A stretch of DNA of 22,345 nucleotides from positions 1-22,345 of the forward strand of contig JAFGFO010000428.1 in NCBI GenBank assembly GCA_016931085.1. The letters are read 5' to 3'. Of the stretch, positions 6,451-13,447 are shown one piece after another. The notes under the pieces are model-generated. The model ran no database searches, had not been told where the DNA came from, and saw nothing but the letters and a program-made list of their open reading frames with translations. The DNA is from Thermoflexales bacterium (GTDB lineage Bacteria; Chloroflexota; Anaerolineae; Fen-1058). A program made the translations under genes and the position numbers. Every line of letters begins with the position of its first letter. The first letter of the stretch is position 1.

Positions 6451-7197
6451 ATGCAACTTGAAGGTAAAATCGCTGTCATCACAGGGGGAGCGCGCGGGAT
6501 TGGGCGCGCCATCGCCGAGCTCTTGGCCCAACGCGGCGCGAACGTGGTCATCGGCGACCTGCTCGAAGAGGAGGCCAAGCTGGCGGCGGCCGAGATCGCG
6601 GCCGCCAGTGGCCAACAGACCAGCAGTTGCCGCGTCAACGTGGCTGACAGCCAGAGCGCCAAAGAGCTGATCGACTTTGCGATCGCCCAATTCGGGCGGG
6701 TGGACGTCCTGGTCAACAACGCCGGCATAACACGCGACAACTTGTTGATGCGCATCAGCGACGAGGACTGGGACGCGGTGCTCACCATCAATCTCAAAGG
6801 CGCGTTCAACTGCTGCAAGGCCGCGGCGCGCCCCATGATGAAACAACGCTTCGGGCGCATCGTCAACATCAGCTCGGTCGTTGGCCTGGCCGGCAACGCC
6901 GGCCAAGCCAACTATTCGGCCTCCAAGGCCGGCCTGATCGGCCTGACCAAAACGCTGGCCAAGGAACTCGGCTCACGCAACATCACCGTAAACGCCGTGG
7001 CGCCAGGTTTCATCACGACCGTCCTGACCGATGTGCTGCCGCAGGACATCAAGGACGCGGCCATCAAGGCCACGCCGCTGGGACGCACTGGCACACCCCA
7101 GGATGTCGCCCGTGCCGTGGCTTTCCTGGCTTCGGACGATGCCGCCTTCATCACCGGCCAGGTCTTGTCGGTGGATGGCGGCATGGTCATGCAATAG
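6451..7197 (+). CDS. fabG: 3-oxoacyl-[acyl-carrier-protein] reductase
   Basis: NADPH-dependent short-chain dehydrogenase that reduces 3-oxoacyl-ACP in fatty acid elongation. The 248-aa protein shows the cofactor motif TGGARGIG (11-18), NNAGITRDNLLMRI starting at 89, the catalytic set N114, S142, Y155 and K159 (YSASK), and the C-terminal end GQVLSVDGGMVM. The NNAGITRDNLLMR stretch is typical of FabG rather than of general SDR enzymes. GGGAG lies about 10 nt before the ATG. It is flanked closely by the mreB-like gene and the Asp23-family gene, which suggests a role in envelope lipid supply within one transcription unit. Confidence 0.93.
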   Translation: MQLEGKIAVITGGARGIGRAIAELLAQRGANVVIGDLLEEEAKLAAAEIAAASGQQTSSCRVNVADSQSAKELIDFAIAQFGRVDVLVNNAGITRDNLLMRISDEDWDAVLTINLKGAFNCCKAAARPMMKQRFGRIVNISSVVGLAGNAGQANYSASKAGLIGLTKTLAKELGSRNITVNAVAPGFITTVLTDVLPQDIKDAAIKATPLGRTGTPQDVARAVAFLASDDAAFITGQVLSVDGGMVMQ

Positions 7198-7205
7198 GAA
7201 CACAT

Positions 7206-7544
7206 ATGAGCGAGCTCAATGGCCGCGTGACGATCGATCCAGACGTGCTGATAACCATTGCCCGCCTGACCACGCTGTCGGTGCCGGGCGTGACACGGAT
7301 GGCGCCCAGTCGTGCGCGCAAGCTGCTGCGCCGCATTTCAGCCGAAGGCGTACAGATCGCCGTCGAGGACAATGCGGTCCATGTGGATGTATATATCGCC
7401 ATCGAAGCCGGGCGAAGCCTGCGCGACATTGCCCGCACCGTCCAAGATCAAGTCGCGCGCGCCATTCGAGACATGGTCGGCATGGATGTGTCAGCCATCA
7501 ATATTCACGTCGAAGAAGTGGACTTTCCCACTTTGCCGGCGTGA
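7206..7544 (+). CDS. Asp23/Gls24 family envelope stress protein
   Basis: A 112-aa protein of the Asp23/Gls24 (formerly DUF322) family. Visible features are the N-terminal GRVTIDPDVLITIARLTTLSVPGV and the C-terminal helix with VQDQVARAIRDMVGMDVSAINIHVEEVDF, both typical of the family. Members in Gram-positive bacteria sit at the membrane or cell wall and respond to envelope stress, but the molecular function is not settled. There is no signal peptide. AGGAA, overlapping the fabG stop, lies 6 nt before the ATG. A position just upstream of nusB is common for this family. Confidence 0.88.
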   Translation: MSELNGRVTIDPDVLITIARLTTLSVPGVTRMAPSRARKLLRRISAEGVQIAVEDNAVHVDVYIAIEAGRSLRDIARTVQDQVARAIRDMVGMDVSAINIHVEEVDFPTLPA

Positions 7545-7573
7545 AGCCAAGCTATGAACGTAGGTCACCCCCT

Positions 7574-7999
7574 GTGAAAGCACGCCGCCACGCGCGCATG
7601 GTCGCGTTACAAGTTCTATACGAAGTGGATAGCACCACTCATCCGCCTGCAACGGTCTTGGCTCACCGGCTGAGTGAGGACCCGCTCCCATCGACCGGGG
7701 AGGACTTCGCGCGCAAGTTGGTCGAGGGGGTGATCGAACACCTGACCGCGCTCGACGACATGATACGGCGCTATGCCCCAGAGTGGCCGTTGGATCAGAT
7801 GGCCGTGGTCGACCGCAACATCCTACGGATCGCCATCTATGAATTGGGGCCTGGCCAGTGCTCCCCCCTCAAGGTCGCCATCAACGAAGCCGTCGAGCTT
7901 TCCAAGTTGTTCGGCTCTGAAAGCTCAGCCCGTTTCATCAACGGCGTTCTGGGCACTCTGGTCGAGCACGAGTCCGGCCGCGTTCCGGGACAAGTGTAG
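7574..7999 (+). CDS. nusB: Transcription antitermination protein NusB
   Basis: All-helical RNA-binding factor that, with NusE/S10, binds boxA in antitermination complexes on rRNA operons. The 141-aa product begins KARRHARMVALQVLYEVD, then has VVDRNILRIAIYEL and KVAINEAVELSKLFG...ARFINGVLG, which are the conserved NusB blocks. The start taken is GTG 7574, with AGGT about 10 nt upstream. An in-frame GTG at 7541 overlaps the previous stop and would add 11 residues, but it has no ribosome-binding site. The frame is open much further upstream into fabG; that part is not coding. The gene ends 11 nt before the tatA/B gene. Confidence 0.92.
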   Translation: MKARRHARMVALQVLYEVDSTTHPPATVLAHRLSEDPLPSTGEDFARKLVEGVIEHLTALDDMIRRYAPEWPLDQMAVVDRNILRIAIYELGPGQCSPLKVAINEAVELSKLFGSESSARFINGVLGTLVEHESGRVPGQV

Positions 8000-8010
8000 G
8001 CTTTGGCGCT

Positions 8011-8643
8011 ATGGAAATCTTTGGCATCGGCCCCATTGAGCTGACCCTGATCCTTGTGATCGCCTTTATCGTGCTCGGGCCTGACCGCCTCCCCGTCGTC
8101 GCCCACCGGCTAGGTGTATGGCTCGCCCAGTTGCGCCGCCAGACGAGCAAGTATCTCAACCAGGTGAAAGAAGAATTGGGCAGCGATCAACTGGAACTGG
8201 AGGCCATTCAAAACGAGCTGCTCTCTGTGCGAAACGAATTGCAGGCCGCCAGGGACGAGTTCAAGACCGCCACGCGTGAATTATCCGGCCAGATCGACGC
8301 CTCCATGCGCGACGCGGCGACAGAGTTACAAAGCACGGCGAGCACCCAGCCTGAAGCGCCGCCAGACCAGCCGCCCATCGCACACGTCCCAACGCAGACC
8401 ACACAAGAGCCTGAGCCAGCCAAAACCGAACAAGCGTCGCCGGCCTCGCCTGAGCAGTTGCGCCTCGAGCTGATCGCTGCCACCCAAGAGCTGCACGCTG
8501 CCCGGGACGAACTGCAGGTCACCCGCGACGAGCTGCGCGCCGCCCGCGATGAGCTGCGCGCCGCCCGCGACGAGACAGTAGGAACGGTTCGCGAACAACC
8601 TCTACGAAACGATGATTCACCAAGCGGACAGGAACACCCATGA
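8011..8643 (+). CDS. tatB: Twin-arginine translocase TatA/TatB family protein
   Basis: Membrane subunit of the Tat pathway for folded proteins. The 210-aa protein has a short N-terminal membrane helix (about 7-23), the hinge LGPDRLPVVAHRLG (22-35) and an amphipathic helix after it. The LGPxRLP hinge is closer to TatB than to TatA (usually FGxxKLP), so I call it TatB-like. Residues 50-108 are charged helix, 110-145 a Pro/Gln/Glu-rich linker, and 147-190 a second coiled coil whose DNA is a 21-bp tandem repeat. Total length is greater than a usual TatA. Its stop overlaps the tatC start (ATGA). A single TatA/B serving both roles is possible. Confidence 0.85.
   Translation: MEIFGIGPIELTLILVIAFIVLGPDRLPVVAHRLGVWLAQLRRQTSKYLNQVKEELGSDQLELEAIQNELLSVRNELQAARDEFKTATRELSGQIDASMRDAATELQSTASTQPEAPPDQPPIAHVPTQTTQEPEPAKTEQASPASPEQLRLELIAATQELHAARDELQVTRDELRAARDELRAARDETVGTVREQPLRNDDSPSGQEHP
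8497..8574 (+). repeat. 21-bp tandem repeat inside the tatB-like gene
   Basis: Three full 21-bp units (8497-8517, 8518-8538, 8539-8559) and a partial fourth (8560-8574) share the core CGCGACGAGCTGCGCGCC with few changes. They encode heptads of the form A-A-R-D-E-L-R, so the repeat lengthens a coiled coil by whole heptads. The last two units are nearly identical, which suggests recent slippage. Confidence 0.8.
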
Positions 8644-9467
8644 CGATTGACAATGCGCCAGTGGAAAATGCTGCACCAGTGGAAACTGGTGTGCCATCAG
8701 GAAATGGCGCACCGGTGGAAACTAGTCCACCGATGGGAACTAGTGCACCGGTGGAAAATGGCGAGCCGGAAACCGAGGCGGCCAATGGCATGTCATTCTT
8801 TGATCACTTGAGAGAGCTGCGCACTCGCCTGATCCGCATCTTTATCGGCCTGGTTATCGGCGCCGGCATCAGCTTGCTCTTTACCGAGCCGCTTTTGAGG
8901 GTGCTGATCCGCCCCTATGGCCACGCGCTCAAGGTCATCGGCCCCACCGAGAGCGTGTCGATTTACCTGCGCGTGGCCGTCATGAGCGGGGCTGCCCTGG
9001 CCATGCCCTACATCTTGTGGCAATTGTGGGGCTTTATCACGCCCGGGCTTTTGCCGCACGAGCGCCGTTACGTCTACATCCTGATCCCGGCCGCTTCCGG
9101 ACTGTTCCTGATCGGCATGACCTTTGCGTGGTTCTTGATGGCCCCGGCCGCCATCAACTTCCTGTCCAGCTTTTCGCCCGGAATCTTTGAAACCGAGTGG
9201 ACTTCTGAGCTGTACATCCCCTTTATCACCTCGATGTTGTTCTGGATCGGTGTCAGCTTCGAGATGCCTCTGATCATCTTTTTCCTGGCCAAGCTGCACA
9301 TCGTCAACGCTCGTATGCTGCTCCACTCGTGGCGTTATGCCGTCATCGTCATTGCCGTGATTGCAGCCGCCATCACTCCCACGGTCGACCCGTTCAACAT
9401 GGCCTTGGTCATGGCGCCGTTGATCGCTTTGTACTTTATCAGTGTGGCCTTGGCTGCCCTGGCGTAA
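8640..9467 (+). CDS. tatC: Twin-arginine translocase subunit TatC
   Basis: Six-span membrane receptor of the Tat pathway that binds the twin-arginine signal peptide. The 275-aa protein has the canonical TatC start, SFFDHLRELRTRL, only at about residue 52, followed by six hydrophobic segments and the conserved LWGFITPGLLPHERRY and FEMPLIIFFLAKL regions. Before it lies an unusual tail of about 50 residues made of APVEN/APVET-type hexapeptides from an 18-bp tandem repeat. The annotated start overlaps the tatB-like stop by 4 nt (ATGA). M51 (8790) is a possible internal start that would give a standard TatC. Confidence 0.93.
   Translation: MTIDNAPVENAAPVETGVPSGNGAPVETSPPMGTSAPVENGEPETEAANGMSFFDHLRELRTRLIRIFIGLVIGAGISLLFTEPLLRVLIRPYGHALKVIGPTESVSIYLRVAVMSGAALAMPYILWQLWGFITPGLLPHERRYVYILIPAASGLFLIGMTFAWFLMAPAAINFLSSFSPGIFETEWTSELYIPFITSMLFWIGVSFEMPLIIFFLAKLHIVNARMLLHSWRYAVIVIAVIAAAITPTVDPFNMALVMAPLIALYFISVALAALA
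8655..8762 (+). repeat. Six-unit 18-bp tandem repeat at the start of tatC
   Basis: Six head-to-tail 18-bp units begin at 8655, 8673, 8691, 8709, 8727 and 8745. They encode APVENA, APVETG, VPSGNG, APVETS, PPMGTS and APVENG. Units 1, 2, 4 and 6 are close copies (GCACCRGTGGAAA core); units 3 and 5 are more worn. The repeat keeps frame and has no flanking direct repeats. Confidence 0.88.
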
Positions 9468-9481
9468 GAATGAAAAGCGCT

Positions 9482-9560
9482 ACCACCAAGGACACAAAGA
9501 GCACAAAGGATTTCTTCTTGGTGTCCGTCGGCGTCATCGCCGCTGTGTCCTTCGTGGTTT
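9482..9560. repeat. Interspersed imperfect inverted repeat between tatC and the next gene
   Basis: ACCACCAAGGACACAAAG (9482-9499), followed by AGCACAAAGG, is imperfectly complementary to GTGTCCTTCGTGGT (9545-9558). A third related piece, CTTGGTGTCC, is at 9517-9526. The whole fills most of the 115-nt gap after tatC. The ACCACnAAGGACACnAAG style is a small dispersed repeat, with a broken relative at about 4331-4365. It could fold into a cruciform or RNA hairpin. Confidence 0.6.
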
Positions 9561-9582
9561 ATTGTCGGAACAGGAGGCAAAA

Positions 9583-10899
9583 ATGTCCCCAACACGCGTG
9601 CTGATCATGGGCGCCGCCGGGCGCGACTTTCACAATTTCAACGTGTATTTCCGCGCCAACAAGCGCTACCAGGTGGTGGCTTTCACCGCCACCCAAATCC
9701 CCAACATCGAATCCCGCCGCTACCCGCCGGAGCTGGCCGGAGAGCTGTACCCGGAAGGCATCCCCATTTTCGCCGAGTCCGAGCTGGTCAAACTCATCCA
9801 GAAACACGCCATTGACCAGGTTGTCTTTGCCTACAGCGACGTGTCGCACGAATACGTGATGCACAAAGCCAGCACAGTGTTGGCGGCCGGGGCCGACTTT
9901 CGGCTGATGGGTCCCCAGACGACGATGGTCAAGGCCTCCAAGCCGCTGATCTCGGTGTGCGCCGTGCGGACCGGCGCCGGCAAGAGCCAGACCACACGCG
10001 CCGTGGTCAGGACCTTGCGCGCCATGGGCAAGCGAGTCGTCTCAATCCGCCATCCCATGCCTTACGGCGACCTGGCCAAGCAGGCCGTGCAGCGCTTTGC
10101 CGACTATGAGGACCTGCAAAAATACGACTGCACCATCGAAGAGCGCGAAGAGTACGAGCCGCACATCGAGCTGGGCGCCATCATCTACGCCGGCGTGGAC
10201 TATGAAGCCATCCTACACCAGGCCGAGCAGGAGGCCGACGTCATCGTGTGGGACGGCGGCAACAACGACTTGTCCTTCTACCGATCCGATCTGTATATCA
10301 CCGTGGTCGACCCGCACCGCGCCGGCCACGAGCTGACCTACCACCCCGGCGAAACCAACCTGCGCATTGCCGACGTGATTGTGATCAACAAGGTTGACAC
10401 GGCCGACATGAGCAAGATTTCTATCCTATACCAAAACATCATGGCGGCCAACCCCAAGGCGGTGGTGATCGAAGCGGCCAGCCCGATCTTTGTGGACGAC
10501 CCGGCCGCCATCCGCGGCAAGAGCGTGTTGGTCATCGAAGACGGGCCGACCCTGACCCACGGCGAGATGGCTTATGGCGCCGGTGTGGTGGCGGCCCGCC
10601 GCTTTGGGGCAGCCGAGCTGATCGACCCACGCCCGTACGCCGTGGGCAGCATCGCCGAGACTTTTAAAAAATATCCCCATCCAGGGCCACTGCTGCCGGC
10701 AATGGGCTACAGCAAGCAGCAAATGAAGGACCTGGAGGCCACGATCAATGACGCGCCGTGTGACTTGGTGCTGGCCGCCACGCCGATCGATTTGAGCCGC
10801 GTGGTGACCATCAATCGCCCGCTGCAGCGGGTGCGCTACGAGCTGCAAGAGATCGGCCAACCGACGTTGGCGGATGTCCTGGCGGAAAGGTTTGGTTAA
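9583..10899 (+). CDS. Cyclic 2,3-diphosphoglycerate synthetase-like P-loop protein
   Basis: A 438-aa cytoplasmic protein resembling the cyclic 2,3-diphosphoglycerate synthetases of methanogenic archaea, which close 2,3-diphosphoglycerate into a cyclic thermoprotectant at the cost of ATP. Residues 1-115 look like a Rossmann-type domain (RVLIMGAAGRDFHNFN at 5-20). Then comes a P-loop, VRTGAGKSQTT (128-138), a WDGGNND segment (223-229) and NKVD (269-272), which resembles a G4 motif and explains why such proteins are often labelled GTPases. AGGAGG lies 5 nt before the ATG; the frame is open upstream to 9442 but that part lies in tatC and repeat DNA. Whether this bacterial form makes cyclic DPG is not known from sequence. 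Confidence 0.75.
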   Translation: MSPTRVLIMGAAGRDFHNFNVYFRANKRYQVVAFTATQIPNIESRRYPPELAGELYPEGIPIFAESELVKLIQKHAIDQVVFAYSDVSHEYVMHKASTVLAAGADFRLMGPQTTMVKASKPLISVCAVRTGAGKSQTTRAVVRTLRAMGKRVVSIRHPMPYGDLAKQAVQRFADYEDLQKYDCTIEEREEYEPHIELGAIIYAGVDYEAILHQAEQEADVIVWDGGNNDLSFYRSDLYITVVDPHRAGHELTYHPGETNLRIADVIVINKVDTADMSKISILYQNIMAANPKAVVIEAASPIFVDDPAAIRGKSVLVIEDGPTLTHGEMAYGAGVVAARRFGAAELIDPRPYAVGSIAETFKKYPHPGPLLPAMGYSKQQMKDLEATINDAPCDLVLAATPIDLSRVVTINRPLQRVRYELQEIGQPTLADVLAERFG

Positions 10900-10903
10900 A
10901 TGG

Positions 10904-10933
10904 GTAGGGGCAGACACACAGGTCTGCCCCTAC
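10904..10933. terminator. Palindrome between convergent genes, probable bidirectional terminator (repeat copy 2)
   Basis: Two perfect 12-bp arms, GTAGGGGCAGAC (10904-10915) and GTCTGCCCCTAC (10922-10933), with a 6-nt loop. It lies 4 nt after the plus-strand cyclic-DPG-synthetase-like stop and 18 nt after the minus-strand stop at 10952, so it fits a shared terminator. There is no long T-run. The outer 8 bp are shared with the palindrome at 2355-2381. Confidence 0.6.
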
Positions 10934-10951
10934 TCGAATTTACACGCCGGA

Positions 10952-12148
10952 CTATTTTGGTTCGATGGCCACCACCGCCGTCATGTTCCAACGCAGGCGC
11001 GCCTCGTGCTGGTCAGGCTGGACGATGACGGTGTAGACGATGTCGCCCCGCTTGTTTTCTCCCAAGGCCTTGATGCGCCCGACGTGCCCGGCCAGTTCGA
11101 GGTCAGGGATCGCGTCGAAGGTGACGACGGCCGGGCTGCCCTCCTGCACGCTGACGATGTTCAATTCGGTCAGGTCGTCGGTCTCGATTTGCCAGGCCGA
11201 CAGATCAGCCAGGCGCACGACAGGCACTCCCGGCGAGGCGAATTCACCCTCCTTCACGTCCAGCGAGACGACGACCCCGTCGAAAGGTGCCACCACTTGC
11301 AGCTTGGGCAGTTGGGCCTGGGCCGTCGTCACAGCCAACTCGGCCAACTGGACGCCGGCCTCGGCCACCGCGATGTCTTCGGGCCTCGGCCCGGCCTTGA
11401 GCAAGTCGAGTTGGGCCTTGGCGCGTGCCACGCGTGCCGTGGCGGCCGCGATGTTGGCCTGGGCCGCGTCCAACTGGCCCTTGGTGGGGCCGGCCTTGAC
11501 CTGGTTGAGGCGTTTCTGGGCAGCCACTGTGCCCACTTTGGCGGCTGCCAGGGCCGCGCGGAGCTGCTCTTCGGGCGGCCCGCCGCCCACGCCGTACTCT
11601 TCGATCACTTTGATGAGATCGTCATAATTTTTCTGCAATTGTTTCTCTTGATCGACGGCCCTCACCAACTCGGCTTCGGCGGCGGCGATGTCGGCCGAAC
11701 GCACGCCCGCCTGTAACTGGACTAATTGGGCCTCGGCAGCAGCTTGGGCCGCTTCGGCCACCCGGATCGCCTGCTCGGCCAGTGCCAACTGGGTCGGCTG
11801 CGCCCCTGCCTTGACCTGGGCCAATTGGGCCTGGGCGGAGGCCAGCGCCGCTTCAGCCTCCGCGATGGCCAGCCTGACAGTCGAATCATCCACCTGCGCC
11901 AGCACGTCACCCGCCTGGACGGTGTCGCCCTCCCGTACCTCCACGGCTGTCACCAATCCACCCATCTGAAAGCTGAGCGAGGCCCAGTTCACCGGCACCA
12001 CCACAGCCTCAGCCTCCACCTGGGTGCTCGCCTTGACCGGCGGCAGCACGTCCGCTGTTGGCTGCGGGCCTCCACCTGTCCCTCCAGAGGAACACGCGCT
12101 GGCGGCGATGAGCAAGATAACCATCGTTCCAAAAACTGCTTTTTTCAT
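10952..12148 (-). CDS. HlyD/MacA-type lipoprotein membrane-fusion protein 1
   Basis: Periplasm- or wall-facing adaptor of the ABC system. The 398-aa protein has a lipoprotein signal with C19 (AASACSS), an N-terminal half-lipoyl segment (GGLVTAVEVREGDTVQAGDVLAQVDD, about 63-88), a long alpha-helical region (89-280), the second half-lipoyl segment VVAPFDGVVVSLDVKEGE (285-302) and a beta-barrel domain ending with the lipidated protein's C-terminus. Four turn motifs of the type KAGPxxxQ occur at 112, 145, 217 and 250, two pairs each 33 residues apart. GGAGG lies about 6 nt before the ATG. It is a diverged paralogue of the gene at 12203-13369 and the last gene of the block. Confidence 0.88.
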   Translation of the reverse strand: MKKAVFGTMVILLIAASACSSGGTGGGPQPTADVLPPVKASTQVEAEAVVVPVNWASLSFQMGGLVTAVEVREGDTVQAGDVLAQVDDSTVRLAIAEAEAALASAQAQLAQVKAGAQPTQLALAEQAIRVAEAAQAAAEAQLVQLQAGVRSADIAAAEAELVRAVDQEKQLQKNYDDLIKVIEEYGVGGGPPEEQLRAALAAAKVGTVAAQKRLNQVKAGPTKGQLDAAQANIAAATARVARAKAQLDLLKAGPRPEDIAVAEAGVQLAELAVTTAQAQLPKLQVVAPFDGVVVSLDVKEGEFASPGVPVVRLADLSAWQIETDDLTELNIVSVQEGSPAVVTFDAIPDLELAGHVGRIKALGENKRGDIVYTVIVQPDQHEARLRWNMTAVVAIEPK

Positions 12149-12162
12149 AGTGAACCTCCAAA

Positions 12163-12197
12163 ACGCATTACGTTTTACGCATTACGTTTTACGTTTT
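12163..12197. repeat. Tandem 14-bp repeat between the two adaptor genes
   Basis: ACGCATTACGTTTT occurs twice exactly (12163-12176 and 12177-12190), followed by ACGTTTT (12191-12197). It fills most of the 54-nt gap between the two membrane-fusion protein genes and ends 5 nt before the stop of the upstream one. Confidence 0.75.
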
Positions 12198-12202
12198 ATC
12201 CC

Positions 12203-13369
12203 TCACTCCCCAATCGTCACCGACGCCGTCATATTCCAGCGCAGCCGCGCGTCGTGCTGCCCGGGCTGGATAATGACCGTATAGGTGATGTCGCCCCGCT
12301 TATCCTCACCCAGGGCCTTGATGCGGACGACCCGCCCGGCCAGCTCGAGATCCGGGATCGCGTCAAAGCGGATGTGAACCGGATCGCCCTCGTGCACGCG
12401 GACGACGCTCAGCTCGGTCAGGTCGTCGGTTTCGATTTGCCAGGCCGAGAGGTCCGCCAACCAGACGAGAGGAACTCCTGGCGCGACCATTTCGCCGGTC
12501 TTGATATTCAAGGACACGACCACACCATCGAAAGGCGCGCGCAGTTGCAGCTTGGATAATTGCGCCTTGGCGGTCTCTAGCGCTGCCTGGGCCTGCTTGA
12601 GGCCCGCCTCGGCCACGGCGATTTGTTCCTGGGTTGGGCCAGTTTTGACCACCTTGAGGTTGGCTTCGGCCTGAGCCTGCTGAGCCTGGGCAACGGCGAT
12701 GTTGGCTTGCGCGGCCTCCAACTCGCTCTTGGTAGGTCCCCCTCTCAGTTGGGTCAGGCGCTTTTGGGCCGCCGTATAATCTTGCTTGGCGATAGCCAAT
12801 GCGTCGGCCGCGTCGCGCTCCTCGCTGTTCGTCTTGGCCTGATCGAAACGATCTTGGGCAATCTTGAGGGCCACGCCAGCCTGGGCCACGGCGGCCTCGG
12901 CCGCGGCGATGTCGCCCGCTCGCACGGCGGTTTGCAGTTGCAGCAACTGCGCCTCGGCCGCGGCGACCCCGGCCTTGGCCTCTTCGATAGCGTACTCGGC
13001 ATCGGTGATTTGGGCTGGCCGAGGGCCAAGCTTGGCCTGCGCCAGTTGCGCCTGGGCCAGGGCCACGGAGGCCTCAGCCCGCGTGACGGCCGAGGCTGCA
13101 TCGCTATCGTCGAGCTGCACCAGCACATCGCCGGCCTTCACGCCCTCGCCCTCTTTGACCTTCACCGCCAACACCGGCCCACCCACCTCGAAGCTGAGCG
13201 TCGCCCACCTGACCGGCACCACCCACGCATCGGCAACCACCGTGTCGCTAGCCCGAGCGGCCGGCGCCGTGTCGGGCGTTGGCTGAGGCGTAGGCGTTCC
13301 CCCGATCGAGCTGCAAGCGCTCAAGACGATTATCGCCAGCACGGTCATTCCCAAAAGAAACTTTTTCAT
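12203..13369 (-). CDS. HlyD/MacA-type lipoprotein membrane-fusion protein 2
   Basis: Adaptor paralogue, 388 aa. It has a textbook lipobox LSAC (16-19) after a short hydrophobic stretch, a Pro/Thr-rich spacer (24-37), a half-lipoyl segment (GGPVLAVKVKEGEGVKAGDVLVQLDD, about 63-88), an Ala/Gln-rich helical region (90-272), the second half-lipoyl segment RAPFDGVVVSLNIKTGE and a C-terminal barrel that is almost identical in pattern to its neighbour (LADLSAWQIETDDLTEL in both). Turn motifs stand at 112, 145, 208 and 241. The ATG at 13369 has GGAGG 5 nt upstream; the frame is open to 13426, but that part is an intergenic palindrome. It probably links the FtsX permeases to substrate outside the membrane. 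Confidence 0.88.
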   Translation of the reverse strand: MKKFLLGMTVLAIIVLSACSSIGGTPTPQPTPDTAPAARASDTVVADAWVVPVRWATLSFEVGGPVLAVKVKEGEGVKAGDVLVQLDDSDAASAVTRAEASVALAQAQLAQAKLGPRPAQITDAEYAIEEAKAGVAAAEAQLLQLQTAVRAGDIAAAEAAVAQAGVALKIAQDRFDQAKTNSEERDAADALAIAKQDYTAAQKRLTQLRGGPTKSELEAAQANIAVAQAQQAQAEANLKVVKTGPTQEQIAVAEAGLKQAQAALETAKAQLSKLQLRAPFDGVVVSLNIKTGEMVAPGVPLVWLADLSAWQIETDDLTELSVVRVHEGDPVHIRFDAIPDLELAGRVVRIKALGEDKRGDITYTVIIQPGQHDARLRWNMTASVTIGE

Positions 13370-13385
13370 AGCTTCCTCCAAAATT

Positions 13386-13434
13386 ATTCCGTATTGCGTA
13401 TTCTGTACGAAGCGCGCAATACGCAATACGGAAT
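13386..13434. repeat. Perfect 17-bp inverted repeat between ATPase and adaptor genes
   Basis: ATTCCGTATTGCGTATT (13386-13402) pairs exactly with 13418-13434 across a 15-nt loop, and a further ACGCAATACG copy follows to 13444. It occupies the gap between the ATPase stop (13448) and the ribosome-binding site of the adaptor gene. In mRNA it would form a strong stem that could set the ratio of the two products or stop 3' exonucleases. Confidence 0.8.
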
Positions 13435-13447
13435 ACGCAATACGTCT

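Noticed and set aside
7031..7573. Long open frame upstream of nusB, suggesting a fusion protein
   Set aside because: It overlaps fabG and the Asp23-family gene in another frame and encodes an Arg/Ser-rich shadow with no domain; NusB of normal length starts at 7574.
8655..8762. Regular repeats considered as a CRISPR array
   Set aside because: Units are directly adjacent with no spacers, keep the reading frame and vary gradually, so this is a coding tandem repeat.
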